Shown here one piece after another: positions 35,082 through 44,686 of a DNA stretch of 64,000 nt. The notes beneath the pieces are model-generated. The model did not search any database. It was not told where the DNA came from and saw nothing but the letters and a program-made list of their open reading frames with translations. Within the stretch, counting starts at the first letter, position 1, and each line of letters starts with the position of its first letter. The stretch is from Candidatus Hoaglandella endobia. Its GTDB lineage: Bacteria > Pseudomonadota > Gammaproteobacteria > Enterobacterales > Enterobacteriaceae. The position numbers and the translations under genes were made by a program. The stretch spans positions 564,222 to 628,221 of the forward strand of contig NZ_LN999835.1 in the NCBI RefSeq assembly GCF_900044015.1, given 5' to 3'.

Positions 35082-35103
35082 CCAGAATGGCTACTGATTG
35101 CTC
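35069..35103 (+). terminator. Perfect 15-bp hairpin enclosing the fldA stop codon
   Basis: GAGCAATCAGTAGCC (35069-35083) is followed by the loop AGAAT and the exact reverse complement (35089-35103). The TAG stop at 35079-35081 is within the left arm. The T-run only begins about 12 nt later (35115-35122), so it may be a 3'-end stabilising or imperfect terminator hairpin. Confidence 0.6.
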
Positions 35104-35343
35104 GCTAAACTACGAGATTTTTTTTGTTTGATTTTTAATATGTTATTTTTATTTTCTAAGTATCCTGCATGCGATAGCATAATTTATTGCTTACCTTTTC
35201 AAGTAGTCTTCATAGTTTTATAGGCAAAAAAGTTGACTGATGTCCTTCAACTACGCATAATGCGGCTATAGAGGCTAATTTAGCTAATTAGCGTTCAACA
35301 ATTATACAGTTAAAGTAACTATTAATAGTTTTAATAAAATTTT

Positions 35344-35428
35344 GCGGGAGTGGCGAAATTGGTAGACGCACCAGATTTAGGTTCTGGCGCCCTAAGGTGT
35401 GCGAGTTCAAGTCTCGCCTCCCGCACCA
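35344..35428 (+). tRNA. leuW: tRNA-Leu (anticodon UAG)
   Basis: 85 nt including encoded CCA. The 7-bp acceptor GCGGGAG/CTCCCGC, a long variable arm typical of tRNA-Leu, and anticodon TAG at 35378-35380 in loop TTTAGGT are visible. It reads CUN codons. It is first in a cluster that corresponds to a reduced E. coli metT-leuW-glnU-glnW-metU-glnV-glnX operon. Confidence 0.97.
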
Positions 35429-35459
35429 TTACAACCAATTTTTATTATTTTTTAGTAAA

Positions 35460-35534
35460 TGGGGTATAGCCAAGCGGTAAGGCAGCGGGTTTTGATCCCG
35501 CCACTCCCAGGTTCGAATCCTGGTACCCCAGCCA
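35460..35534 (+). tRNA. glnU: tRNA-Gln (anticodon UUG)
   Basis: 75 nt with encoded CCA, nearly identical in layout to E. coli glnU/W. It has acceptor TGGGGTA/TACCCCA and anticodon TTG at 35492-35494. It is 31 bases after tRNA-Leu, on one transcript. Confidence 0.97.
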
Positions 35535-35569
35535 ATATGGCCGGCCTTTAAGCCTATAATATAAATTAT

Positions 35570-35643
35570 GGCTACGTAGCTCAGTCGGTTAGAGCACAGC
35601 ACTCATAATGCTGGGGTCACAGGTTCGATTCCCGTCGTAGCCA
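35570..35643 (+). tRNA. metU: tRNA-Met, elongator (anticodon CAU)
   Basis: 74 nt without an encoded CCA (CTA follows the discriminator A, so CCA must be added). Acceptor GGCTACG/CGTAGCC and anticodon CAT at 35604-35606 match the E. coli elongator metT/U. The initiator-type C1-A72 mismatch is absent. Confidence 0.95.
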
Positions 35644-35652
35644 CTATATTTT

Positions 35653-35727
35653 TGGGGTATAGCCAAGCGGTAAGGCACCGGATTCTGATTCCGGTATTCC
35701 CAGGTTCGAATCCTGGTACCCCAGCCA
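35653..35727 (+). tRNA. glnV: tRNA-Gln (anticodon CUG)
   Basis: 75 nt with encoded CCA and anticodon CTG at 35685-35687 in stem CCGGA/TCCGG. It resembles E. coli glnV/X. Only 9 bases separate it from tRNA-Met. A CCTCCAA/TTGGAGG hairpin (35732-35747) follows and may end the cluster. Confidence 0.97.
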
Positions 35728-35774
35728 CTAGCCTCCAATCTTGGAGGGTAAGCGTGTATTAATCAATATATTGC

Positions 35775-36272
35775 TTACTTATTACCATTCATTGTTTTTA
35801 GATCTTGGTCGATAAGAAACAGTCCACCAAAGTCTGGGTTTACAAGAGAAAATTTATCTAGAATAGATTTAAATATTTTCCCTTCTTTATACTGTTTCTC
35901 TACATACCATTGTAAAAAATAAAACGTTGAATAATCTTTTAGCATCATAGAAAAGTGGGCTAAAGAATTAATTTTTTGTGTTATTATTTTCTCTTGTTCA
36001 TAAGCTAGTTTAATTAAATCTAGTAAAGATAAAAAATCAACTTGTGGGGCATCAATAGACCCTAAAACCGGCATCGTTCCTGTATCATTCAAATAATCAA
36101 ACAGACGGTGCATATGATACATTTCTTCGCTTGACTGAATTTTGAAGAAATTACTAGCGCCCTCAAAGCCTTTATTATTACACCAAGCACTCATTTGTAA
36201 ATAAATATTAGCAGAAACAAATTCAAGGTTTAATTGTTCATTAAGCTTATTAACCATTTCTTGGGTTAACAT
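35775..36272 (-). CDS. ftnA: Bacterial non-heme ferritin FtnA
   Basis: 165 residues from ATG 36272, the E. coli FtnA length. An ATG two codons upstream (36278) is only 1 nt from GGAGG, whereas 36272 has a 7-nt spacing and matches MLKPEM. It forms a 24-mer iron store. Di-iron ferroxidase ligands E17, E50, H53, E94 and Q127 are present in E. coli numbering. At the third (C) iron site E49 and E130 remain, but E126 and E129 are both lysine. The first six bases are duplicated (ATGTTAATGTTA). It stands alone, converging on the tRNA cluster. Confidence 0.93.
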   Translation of the reverse strand: MLTQEMVNKLNEQLNLEFVSANIYLQMSAWCNNKGFEGASNFFKIQSSEEMYHMHRLFDYLNDTGTMPVLGSIDAPQVDFLSLLDLIKLAYEQEKIITQKINSLAHFSMMLKDYSTFYFLQWYVEKQYKEGKIFKSILDKFSLVNPDFGGLFLIDQDLKTMNGNK

Positions 36273-36712
36273 TAACATGCCTCCTTCTTACTTAAGTCTG
36301 CACTTAATTCTGCTCGTCTTCTAAACGACCGTGTTAGCATTTGTTATGCTAACTCTAGAGTTATATCATAAAATCATAAATATCAAAAAATTACATACAG
36401 TATAGTAATAAATATGAATTATGTTTATATAAAATATAATATATATTGTTACTATAATTAGTAGTGATGTCTTATAAAGACTAGCATTACCTTACTAGTA
36501 AGTAGTAGTGACTAGTAAGTAGTAGTGACCTATCTTTAAGACAGAGTTTATTTAGGCAAATATTAATTAATATCACTGTATTAAACACTTAGAGCAGTGT
36601 TTCAGACATATTAGCGCTATTATTTTTTTTGTAGTTTTAATTAGCTAAAATTAGAATCATAGCTATTCTTTATGAGTAAGTAATTAAATATGAGGAAATA
36701 ATTTTCAAGGTG
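36273..36712. other. tyrB-ftnA spacer with a 17-bp tandem repeat
   Basis: 440 AT-rich bases without a gene. ACTAGTAAGTAGTAGTG is tandemly repeated at 36494-36510 and 36511-36527. Nothing else stands out. Confidence 0.6.
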
Positions 36713-37909
36713 TTACTGTACAGCAGCAATGGCCTGAGCAACTTTATTAACGTTAGCGGTGTTTAACCCGGCCAGGCAAATACGGCCATTTTCGATTAAA
36801 TATATGCCAAAGGTATCGCGTAATTTTTTAACCTGTTTCTGGCTGAGTCCAGTATAGCTAAACATCCCGCGCTGGCGTAAAAGATAATCAAAATTATGGT
36901 TAGGTAGTTCGTTTTGTAACGCGACGAATAAGCTTTTGCGCATGGCTAAAATTCTTAGCCGCATTGCTGTAACTTCTTCGCGCCATAAAGCGTTAATTGC
37001 AGGATCAGTCAGAACCTGCGCAACAATCTGTGCACCGAATCTAGGTGGGCTAGAATAATTACAGCGTACTGTTGACTTAAGTTGTCCTAATACGCGATCA
37101 GCTTCGTCGGCGCTATCACATACTACCGATAGCTCTCCTACTCGTTCGCTATAAAGAGAAAAAATCTTTGAGAACGATTGACTTACTAGGCAAGGTAGGG
37201 CCAAGCGTGCCATTTCACGCACCACATAAGCGTCTTCATCTAGACCAACACCGAAGCCTTGATAGGCAATATCTAGAAAAGGAATCAATTGTTTTTCTGC
37301 TATGACTGTGATAAGCTGATCCCATTCAGTCTTAGTTAAATCCGAACCGGTCGGGTTATGGCAGCACGGATGCAACAACACGATACTGCAAGGTGGCAAT
37401 TTCTGAAAAGCATCTCTCATAGCTGAGAAGTTAACCCCTAATAAGTTGCTGTCGAAATAAGGGTAAAAATTAACTTGGAATCCAGCGCCAGAAAAAATGG
37501 TAATATGATTTGCCCAGGTTGGATCGCTAACCCAAACTTGGGCATTAGGGAAATAGCGTTTAAGGAAATCTGCACCAACTTTTAACGCACCTGAGCCGCC
37601 TACAGTTTGAATAGTAACAATACGCGACGCCTCACGCATGGGATGATTATCGCCGAACAGCAGTGCCTGAGTTGCACTGCGATAAGATAATAAACCTTCC
37701 ATCGGAAGATAAGAAGAAGAGCTTAACTTCTGGCGACGTAGTAGCATAGTTTGTGCTTCTGTCACTGACTGAAGCGTTGGAATAAGCTCTTGTTCGTTAT
37801 AATAAAGTCCAATGCTTAGATTGACTCTGTCAGGGCGCGGATCCAATTTATAGTTTTCCATTAGTGTAAAGATGGGATCTCCTGCATAAGCATTAATATG
37901 TTGAAACAT
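36713..37909 (-). CDS. tyrB: Aromatic-amino-acid aminotransferase TyrB
   Basis: 398 residues (E. coli TyrB 397). It is clearly closer to TyrB than to AspC: the N-terminus reads [17 protein letters not shown] against MFQKVDAYAGDPILTLM, and [18 protein letters not shown] and the C-terminal GLNTANV agree. This PLP enzyme performs the last step to Phe/Tyr and can make Asp. The PLP lysine lies in SFSKIFSLY (about 249-257). In E. coli alr lies between tyrB and dnaB; here alr is gone (191-base gap). A 12-bp-period repeat (37922-37943) lies just upstream of its ribosome-binding site. Confidence 0.96.
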   Translation of the reverse strand: MFQHINAYAGDPIFTLMENYKLDPRPDRVNLSIGLYYNEQELIPTLQSVTEAQTMLLRRQKLSSSSYLPMEGLLSYRSATQALLFGDNHPMREASRIVTIQTVGGSGALKVGADFLKRYFPNAQVWVSDPTWANHITIFSGAGFQVNFYPYFDSNLLGVNFSAMRDAFQKLPPCSIVLLHPCCHNPTGSDLTKTEWDQLITVIAEKQLIPFLDIAYQGFGVGLDEDAYVVREMARLALPCLVSQSFSKIFSLYSERVGELSVVCDSADEADRVLGQLKSTVRCNYSSPPRFGAQIVAQVLTDPAINALWREEVTAMRLRILAMRKSLFVALQNELPNHNFDYLLRQRGMFSYTGLSQKQVKKLRDTFGIYLIENGRICLAGLNTANVNKVAQAIAAVQ

Positions 37910-38100
37910 TGTGCACCTCTTATCGATTAATGGATCGATTAATACTTAACTAAATATTAGTTAATATAAAATAAATTTAGTTTTTTAGTATAAAATTTAC
38001 TTAAACTGAATAATTTCGTTATTAATTAAGCTTAGTAGAAAGAGCTTATATTTATTACTATATGATAAGAAATATTTTTACTGATTAAGATTATTTATTG

Positions 38101-39498
38101 TTATCCATATAAACTAGAGTAATTATCGAAGCGTGAAAACTTTCCATTGAAGGTCAGTCGCACTGTTCCAAGAGGGCCATTACGTTGTTTACCGATAATG
38201 ATTTCAGCGATACCCTTCAGATCACTATTTTCGTTGTATACTTCATCGCGGTAGATAAACATAATTAGGTCAGCATCCTGTTCAATGGAGCCTGATTCGC
38301 GAAGGTCAGAGTTAACTGGACGTTTGTCGGCGCGTTGCTCTAAACTTCTGTTTAGCTGTGATAAAGCTACTACAGGTACCTGTAGTTCTTTGGCTAGTGC
38401 CTTTAAAGAGCGTGAAATTTCGGCGATTTCTAGCGTCCTATTCTCGGACAAAGACGGCACACGCATTAGCTGAAGATAATCGATCATGATGAGACTTAGT
38501 CCGTCGTGCTCGCGGAATATTCGCCTCGCGCGCGAACGTATGTCAGTTGGAGTCAATCTAGACGAATCATCAATATACATGTTGCATTTTTCTAATAACA
38601 ATCCCATGGTGCTTGAAATACGCGCCCAATCCTCGTCATCTAATTGGCCAGTGCGAATCTGGGTTTGATCTACGCGTGATAGTGAAGCTAGCATACGCAT
38701 CATAATCTGTTCGACAGGCATCTCCAAACTAAAGATAAGGACCGGTTTATCCTCAGTCATGGCAGCATTTTCGCATAGGTTCATAGCGAACGTGGTTTTG
38801 CCCATTGAAGGGCGGGCAGCGATGATGATTAGATCTGATTTTTGCAGTCCAGCGGTTTTTTTATCTAGGTCCAGATATCCGCTAGAAATGCCGGTAATAC
38901 CGTGGTGTGGTTTCTGATACAGTTGTTCAATGCGTGCTACGGTATCTTCAAGAATGCGGTCTATACTCTTTGGTCCCTCATTTTTGCTAATCCTATTTTC
39001 CGCGATTTTAAATACCCGTGATTCTGCCAGATCTAGCAGATCTTCGCTGCTACGGCCCTGGGGATCATAACCAGAATCAGCTATTTCTTGTGCTACATCA
39101 ATAATTTCACGCACTATAGCCCGTTCACGGACAATGTCTGCGTAGGCAGAAATATTTGCAACACTAGGGGTATTTTTTGATAATTCAGCTAGATACGCAA
39201 AACCACCGACTGACTCTAGTTTTCCTTTTTGTTCTAGATACTCTGAAAGAGTGATTAAATCAATTGGTTGATTAAGATCAAGAAGGCTTTGCATTTCTAT
39301 AAATATCTGTCGGTGTGAACGGTTAAAAAAATCATTGCCGCTCACTCGCTCAGCGACATTATCCCAGCGTTTATTATCTAACATTAATCCACCTAGCACC
39401 GACTGCTCAGCTTCTAACGAATGTGGCGGCATTTTTAAACTTTCAACTTGACGGTCGCGGTAACAATTTGCTTTATTAAAAAATTTTTTTTCTGACAT
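38101..39498 (-). CDS. dnaB: Replicative DNA helicase DnaB
   Basis: 465 residues (E. coli 471). This hexameric helicase drives the replication fork. The N-terminal collar domain begins at PPHSLEAEQSVLGGLML (24-40). RecA-fold Walker A ARPSMGKT is at 229-236, Walker B IMIDYLQLM near 332, and the R-finger region DLRESGSIEQDAD near 387. No intein is present. The dnaB-dusA neighbourhood is ancestral (qor and pspG lost). Confidence 0.98.
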   Translation of the reverse strand: MSEKKFFNKANCYRDRQVESLKMPPHSLEAEQSVLGGLMLDNKRWDNVAERVSGNDFFNRSHRQIFIEMQSLLDLNQPIDLITLSEYLEQKGKLESVGGFAYLAELSKNTPSVANISAYADIVRERAIVREIIDVAQEIADSGYDPQGRSSEDLLDLAESRVFKIAENRISKNEGPKSIDRILEDTVARIEQLYQKPHHGITGISSGYLDLDKKTAGLQKSDLIIIAARPSMGKTTFAMNLCENAAMTEDKPVLIFSLEMPVEQIMMRMLASLSRVDQTQIRTGQLDDEDWARISSTMGLLLEKCNMYIDDSSRLTPTDIRSRARRIFREHDGLSLIMIDYLQLMRVPSLSENRTLEIAEISRSLKALAKELQVPVVALSQLNRSLEQRADKRPVNSDLRESGSIEQDADLIMFIYRDEVYNENSDLKGIAEIIIGKQRNGPLGTVRLTFNGKFSRFDNYSSLYG

Positions 39499-39656
39499 GA
39501 AATAGTATTTAGCCTAATTAGATTAGTATTAAGATAAAGTTAAAATAAAAGATCCTTCATACATATTCGGTTATGACAAGTAGTATCAACTTTGCAGTTG
39601 ATCAAGATCATTCTTGCTAACAATTTTTAATTAAATACTAGTTTTAATAATTGTTA

Positions 39657-40688
39657 CTACGTGCCATATAAATGGTTGATATAGGCTAATGCGTTGATTA
39701 AAACCTCAGGTCCAGCACTATGTAGTTTAGCTTTCTCACTTAAATAGTATCGCCACTGCCGCGCCCCAGGTATGCCTTTAAATAACCCCAGCATATGGCG
39801 AGTAATATGGTTTAATGCTGTACCTCTAATTAATTCTTTTTCAATATAAGGTAACATAGCGTCAATTACCAGTTTCAGATTTGTTATTAGATCGGTCTCA
39901 CAAAATATCTGGCTATCAATATAGCGCAATATACCTGGATTTTGATAGGCTTCACGTCCCATCATAACTCCATCGATACACTTTAGATGGTCTTGCGCGT
40001 CACCTATAGTTTTAATGTTGCCGTTAAGTATCACTGTAAGTGCAGGAAAATCTTTTTTGATGTTATAAACACGATTATAATCTAGCTCTGGTATCTCTCG
40101 GTTTTTTTTAGAGCGAAGGCCATTAAGACAGGCTTTACGAGCGTGGATAATAACAGTTTTACAACCCCCTTGATTAGCTACTGCATCGATAAACTCGCAT
40201 AAAAACGCGTAACTATCATGCTCATCAATACCGATACGTGTTTTTACCGTTACTGGCAGTGTTACCGCTTCTTGCATTGCAGCAACACATTCTGCTACGC
40301 GCTTTTTTTCTGCCATAAGATATGCACCAAAACTGCCTTTTTGTACACGATAGGAAGGACAACCAACATTGAGATTAATTTCATCATAGCCCCTCTCTGC
40401 AGCCATTCTTGCACAGCAAGCTAGTACAGTTGGTTCACAACCGCCCAATTGTAGCGCTAAAGGATGCTCTGCCTCATTATAGGCTAGGTAATCTTTTTTA
40501 CCGAATAAAAGTGCGTTAGTAGTCACCATTTCGGTATACAGTAATGCGCGTCGGCTAAGTTGACGCAGGAAAAATCGACAATGACGATCGGTCCAGTTTA
40601 ACATCGGCGCGACGCTAAAGCGGCCAGGGGCTAGAGTTACCATTCTAGCTGATTCTTTTATTAAAGACTGCATATTTAAACACTTCAT
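39657..40688 (-). CDS. dusA: tRNA-dihydrouridine synthase A
   Basis: 343 residues, close to the E. coli length. This FMN enzyme reduces U20/U20a in tRNA. The FMN-binding N-terminus (RFSVAPMLNWTDRHCR, 23-38), the catalytic Cys110 in NLNVGCPS, and the HARKA and GREAYQNPGIL segments are intact. A second conserved Cys in the FGACLM motif of E. coli is Tyr here (FGAYLM), but this is not the catalytic Cys. The start MKCLNMQ... is less certain; ATG 40673 is an alternative. Confidence 0.95.
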   Translation of the reverse strand: MKCLNMQSLIKESARMVTLAPGRFSVAPMLNWTDRHCRFFLRQLSRRALLYTEMVTTNALLFGKKDYLAYNEAEHPLALQLGGCEPTVLACCARMAAERGYDEINLNVGCPSYRVQKGSFGAYLMAEKKRVAECVAAMQEAVTLPVTVKTRIGIDEHDSYAFLCEFIDAVANQGGCKTVIIHARKACLNGLRSKKNREIPELDYNRVYNIKKDFPALTVILNGNIKTIGDAQDHLKCIDGVMMGREAYQNPGILRYIDSQIFCETDLITNLKLVIDAMLPYIEKELIRGTALNHITRHMLGLFKGIPGARQWRYYLSEKAKLHSAGPEVLINALAYINHLYGT

Positions 40689-41238
40689 ATTAATATGATT
40701 CGATCATGATTACGACTGCTGAATGATTCATACACTGAATGCAGTAATTCTACCACATTATTAATTATTTTCTGTGCCTACCATCTACTCTGGGCTCAGA
40801 GCGCATACAGTTTATTCTTTTTTATTGTCTCTTGTTTGATTTGTTTTTTTTGTTTATATAAATTATATATTATTATTTTTAGTAACAATATTAAATTAAT
40901 AGTTATGTAGTAACTTTATTTAAAAAAAATAAACAAAATTTTTTAAAAAAAAATTAATCTCACTTAAGTTAGTTATCTTATTTATTTGATAGAGGTATTA
41001 CTATTTTAATTAATTTTAAAAGAATTAGTTAATATTTATTAGTCAATAGAATACACCTTTTTATAGTTAGTTATAGAAATTATAATTAATTATAAAAAAT
41101 ATAATTTATATCTAAGTTAAGTAAATATCTATTAATGCACTAGTATAGTGTTTAATAGCTACATTATGTTGTTACTTTCTTAAAAAAATAAAGTATTTTT
41201 AATATTACCTTTATCTTATTAACTAGGAAGCAAGCTGA
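40689..41238. other. dusA-zur divergent AT-rich spacer
   Basis: 550 bases with long A and T runs and no recognisable gene. In E. coli dusA and zur are adjacent. A Zur-type operator would be expected here if zur or dusA is zinc-regulated, but I see no clear palindrome. Confidence 0.5.
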
Positions 41239-41691
41239 ATGAAAGCTATTACTGATAACCTACTGCTTATCCAGGCAGAACAATTATGTGAGCAAAGGAG
41301 CGTCCGCATGACTCCGTTGCGGATGGAGGTTTTGCGTCTGATATCTCAACAAAACGGTGCGATAAGCGCTTATGATTTACTAAATCTATTGCGCCAGTCA
41401 GAACCACATGCAAAGCCGCCAACTATATATCGTGCGCTTGATTTTCTACGTGAACAAAGGTTTATCCATCGCGTTGAGTCAACAAATAGTTTTATGCTCT
41501 GCCATCATTTAACTGAGCCTTTACATACCTCAGTTTTTTTTATATGCGATCGCTGTGGATTAGTTACCGAACAGAAAACTAAGAATACAAAAAATATTAT
41601 GAAACGCATGGCCTCTACGGCTGGTTTTTTTGTCTTTCATACCGTTATGGAGGTGCACGGATTATGCCTAAGTTGCCATAGCGCGGTGTAA
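41239..41691 (+). CDS. zur: Zinc uptake regulator Zur (Fur family)
   Basis: 150 residues (E. coli 171; the His-rich C-terminal tail is missing). It is a winged-helix repressor. The DNA-reading helix is near PPTIYRALDFL (60-70). Structural zinc cysteines C103, C106, C143 and C146 are all present. Sensory-site residues H77, C88, H96 and E111 are at the E. coli positions, so metal sensing looks intact. It is one of the very few transcription regulators here. Target genes (znuABC) are not in this window. Confidence 0.94.
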   Translation: MKAITDNLLLIQAEQLCEQRSVRMTPLRMEVLRLISQQNGAISAYDLLNLLRQSEPHAKPPTIYRALDFLREQRFIHRVESTNSFMLCHHLTEPLHTSVFFICDRCGLVTEQKTKNTKNIMKRMASTAGFFVFHTVMEVHGLCLSCHSAV

Positions 41692-42081
41692 TTAAACAAG
41701 CTAAATTTATCAGCTTGTAAGAAATTATAATACGAGAATCCTGTATTAACAGTAATTGGAACTAGATAAACCTGATAATAGCCAGTAATATGCTGCATTG
41801 CGAACATAGGGTAGTTGCCAGTAACTAAACAAAATTAATTTAATTTAAATAATTAAAATTGTTAAAATTATTTTTAATATTAATAACTTCTAGTTAAATT
41901 ATGCTGCTTTTATAAAGAAACTGATAATTTTCTCAATAGCGAATTATTTTTTTTATTTATACTATTAAATTAATAAACTCTGTACTTAATAGTATTAACT
42001 TTAATACTACCATAAATATGGTATTACTTTTCTATTTTTTCCATAGCGTTACTAAAAAAACTAAGAGGCTTTACAGAAAAA
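41692..42081. other. zur-plsB spacer
   Basis: 390 AT-rich bases. The E. coli genes between zur and plsB (yjbJ, dinF, lexA, dgkA) are absent, with no remnant I can identify. This suggests loss of the SOS repressor locus at this site. Confidence 0.5.
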
Positions 42082-44547
42082 ATGTCTTGTTGTCATATTT
42101 TTTTTTATAATCTATTAAATAGCATGCTGAAATTTCTAGTAAAAAGTAAAATTGTTCCAGCTGGTTTACGTAATGCAGCATGTCTGGATACCAGACAGCC
42201 TATTATTTATATTCTACCTTATAATTCTAAGATAGATTTATTAACTTTACGTATGCAATGCTTGCAACAGGATTTACCTGATCCTATTAAGCCGCTTCAG
42301 ATCAATAATTTCAGCATGCCTAGATGTATTTTTACTTATGAAAATACACGATTATTATCACGTTACCCTAAAAAATCTACATCCGTCTCTTTAGTTAATC
42401 GTTATCTAGATTTATATCGCTTAAATTCTGACCTAGATATACAAATTATACTTATTTTCATTATTTTCGGCCGTTCTCCGGGGAGAGAAATAAAAAATCA
42501 TTCCCTAGTTTTTCAGTTAAAACTAGTAAAAATAATTAAAAAAATTTTTACGGTAATTTGGTTTGGTCGAGATAGTTTTATACACTTTTCCCGCCCGTTA
42601 TCTATGCGTGATTTAATAACTAAACACGGTACACACAAATCTATATCCCAGAACCTTATTAGATTAGCACGAATATACTTTACCAGACAGCACCTAGTAA
42701 TGATTGGACCGCGTTTGCCGGTGCGTAAGGATTTATTCAAAAAAATACTAGAATATAAAATAATTAAAAAATCGATACAAAATGAAGCACGTAGTAAAAA
42801 ACTGTCAGTAAAAAAAGCACAGCAAAATGCTATTAAACTTCTGGAAGAGATCGCTGCTAACTTCTCATATGAAGCAATTCGCCTGTTTGATCGATTACTA
42901 GGTTGTACCTGGAACTGGTGTTACCAGGGAATATATGTGCGTAATGCCGAGCGAGTTCGTACATTAGCAGAAAAAGGCCATAAGATAGTCTATCTTCCCT
43001 GCCACCGTAGCCATATGGATTACTTACTGCTCTCTTACGTTATATATCATCAAGGTTTAGTACCGCCGCATATCGCCGCAGGCATTAACCTAAATTTTTG
43101 GCCGGCTGGCACGATTTTCCGACGCTTGGGTGCATTCTTTATACGTCGCACTTTTAAAGCTAATAAGCTTTACTCCAATATTTTCCGTGAATACCTTGGT
43201 GAGTTATTTAACCGTGGCTACTCGGTAGAGTATTTTATTGAAGGAGGACGCTCCAGAACCGGACGTCTGCTGGAGCCAAAAACTGGTATACTGACTATGA
43301 CCATCCAGACTATGCTACGCGGTGGTAATCTACCTATTACGCTAGTACCAATTTATATTGGCTATGAGCATGTTATAGAAGTAGCTAACTATGCTAATGA
43401 GTTACGCAGTACGACAAAAAAATATAGTTTTTTTTATCAAAAAATACCTAGCTTACGTAAGCTAGGTAAAGGCTATGTTACTTTTGGCGACCCAATACAT
43501 CTAGATACTTGGCTATCTCAAGAAGTACCGCATTGGCGTGATTCCATTAATTCTATAGAAATCCAACGGCCTAAATGGTTATCACTAGTGGTGGATAAGA
43601 TAGCCACCACCATTATGGTACGTATTAATAATGCCGCAGTTGTTAATGCGATTAACATTTGCTCCAGCATCTTATTAGTATCATGCCAGTATTCGCTAAC
43701 TCGCACACAGTTGCTGTCGCAACTTACCTGTTATCTGGACTTACTTCGTAATGTGCCTTATGCATATGATGTTACTGTTCCCAATATGATGCCTGAGGAG
43801 TTATTTGAACATGCGTTAGCGATGAATAAGTTTTCTATTCAAAATAATACTGTTAGTGATATTATCTTTTTATCAAGAGAACAAATAATATTAATGAATT
43901 ATTATCGTAATAATATTCAGCATCTTTTAGTATTACCGTCTCTAGTAGCAAATATAATTTATTATAACCACGGTATCGCTCTTGAACAGTTAAAGCAACG
44001 TATTTTAATACTTTATCCTTTATTCAAAGCAGAGCTGTTTATGTGCTATAGTAAGCAACAATTACTTACGGTTATCGATGATCTTATTACAGAACTGTCG
44101 CGGCAGGGTTTATTAAAAAAACAGGTATCATCATTATATCCAGTACCGCTTAAACTTTTTTCTTTACAGTTGCTCGCTGCCTGTGTGAACGAAATTTTAC
44201 AGCGTTATAATATAATTTTTTCATTATTACGCATCTATCCTCAGATAAACAGGGACACTCTGGGAAAAAAAAGCCGAATAATTGCTCAACAACTATCGGT
44301 ATTATACGGAATTAATGCACCTGATTTTTTTGACAAAACTATTTTCTCTACCATAATCAGTACACTGCGTTCAGAAGGATATATCAATGATAATAGTAAT
44401 AATATCAATGAAAAATTAAGCAAAATGTGTTCTATATTAAGCGAATTAATTACACCTGAGGTGCTTAAAACTATTCAATATGCTAGTATAATGATGATTA
44501 ACAAACCAAATATAACTACACTGCCAACTGCACAGTCAGCAGACTAA
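42082..44547 (+). CDS. plsB: Glycerol-3-phosphate acyltransferase PlsB
   Basis: 821 residues (E. coli 807). This inner-membrane enzyme makes lysophosphatidate, the first step of phospholipid synthesis. The acyltransferase block I HRSHMD begins at His308. FFIRRTF, block III ([18 protein letters not shown]) and block IV (VPIYIGYE) follow. The N-terminal ~130 and C-terminal ~200 residues are divergent and very AT-biased, but no break is seen. The start ATG 42082 lacks a strong ribosome-binding site; the actual start could be ATG 42124 (MLKFLVKSK). Confidence 0.95.
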   Translation: MSCCHIFFYNLLNSMLKFLVKSKIVPAGLRNAACLDTRQPIIYILPYNSKIDLLTLRMQCLQQDLPDPIKPLQINNFSMPRCIFTYENTRLLSRYPKKSTSVSLVNRYLDLYRLNSDLDIQIILIFIIFGRSPGREIKNHSLVFQLKLVKIIKKIFTVIWFGRDSFIHFSRPLSMRDLITKHGTHKSISQNLIRLARIYFTRQHLVMIGPRLPVRKDLFKKILEYKIIKKSIQNEARSKKLSVKKAQQNAIKLLEEIAANFSYEAIRLFDRLLGCTWNWCYQGIYVRNAERVRTLAEKGHKIVYLPCHRSHMDYLLLSYVIYHQGLVPPHIAAGINLNFWPAGTIFRRLGAFFIRRTFKANKLYSNIFREYLGELFNRGYSVEYFIEGGRSRTGRLLEPKTGILTMTIQTMLRGGNLPITLVPIYIGYEHVIEVANYANELRSTTKKYSFFYQKIPSLRKLGKGYVTFGDPIHLDTWLSQEVPHWRDSINSIEIQRPKWLSLVVDKIATTIMVRINNAAVVNAINICSSILLVSCQYSLTRTQLLSQLTCYLDLLRNVPYAYDVTVPNMMPEELFEHALAMNKFSIQNNTVSDIIFLSREQIILMNYYRNNIQHLLVLPSLVANIIYYNHGIALEQLKQRILILYPLFKAELFMCYSKQQLLTVIDDLITELSRQGLLKKQVSSLYPVPLKLFSLQLLAACVNEILQRYNIIFSLLRIYPQINRDTLGKKSRIIAQQLSVLYGINAPDFFDKTIFSTIISTLRSEGYINDNSNNINEKLSKMCSILSELITPEVLKTIQYASIMMINKPNITTLPTAQSAD

Positions 44548-44686
44548 GTACTTACAAATAAATCTATCAAAAAAAATTTGCATAAAATGCAAGAAAATTT
44601 AATTAATCAAAACCTAAATATTAATTATAATTATAGTATTTTGTGGTAGTTAAAAAAAGATATTGTTTTTTATATAAAAACTACTT

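Noticed and set aside
35732..35747. Strong terminator after the tRNA cluster
   Set aside because: The stem is short with a 2-nt loop and no T-run follows; it is mentioned only with tRNA-Gln.
36494..36527. Possible CRISPR or iteron array from the tandem repeat
   Set aside because: There are only two adjacent copies without spacers, consistent with simple slippage.
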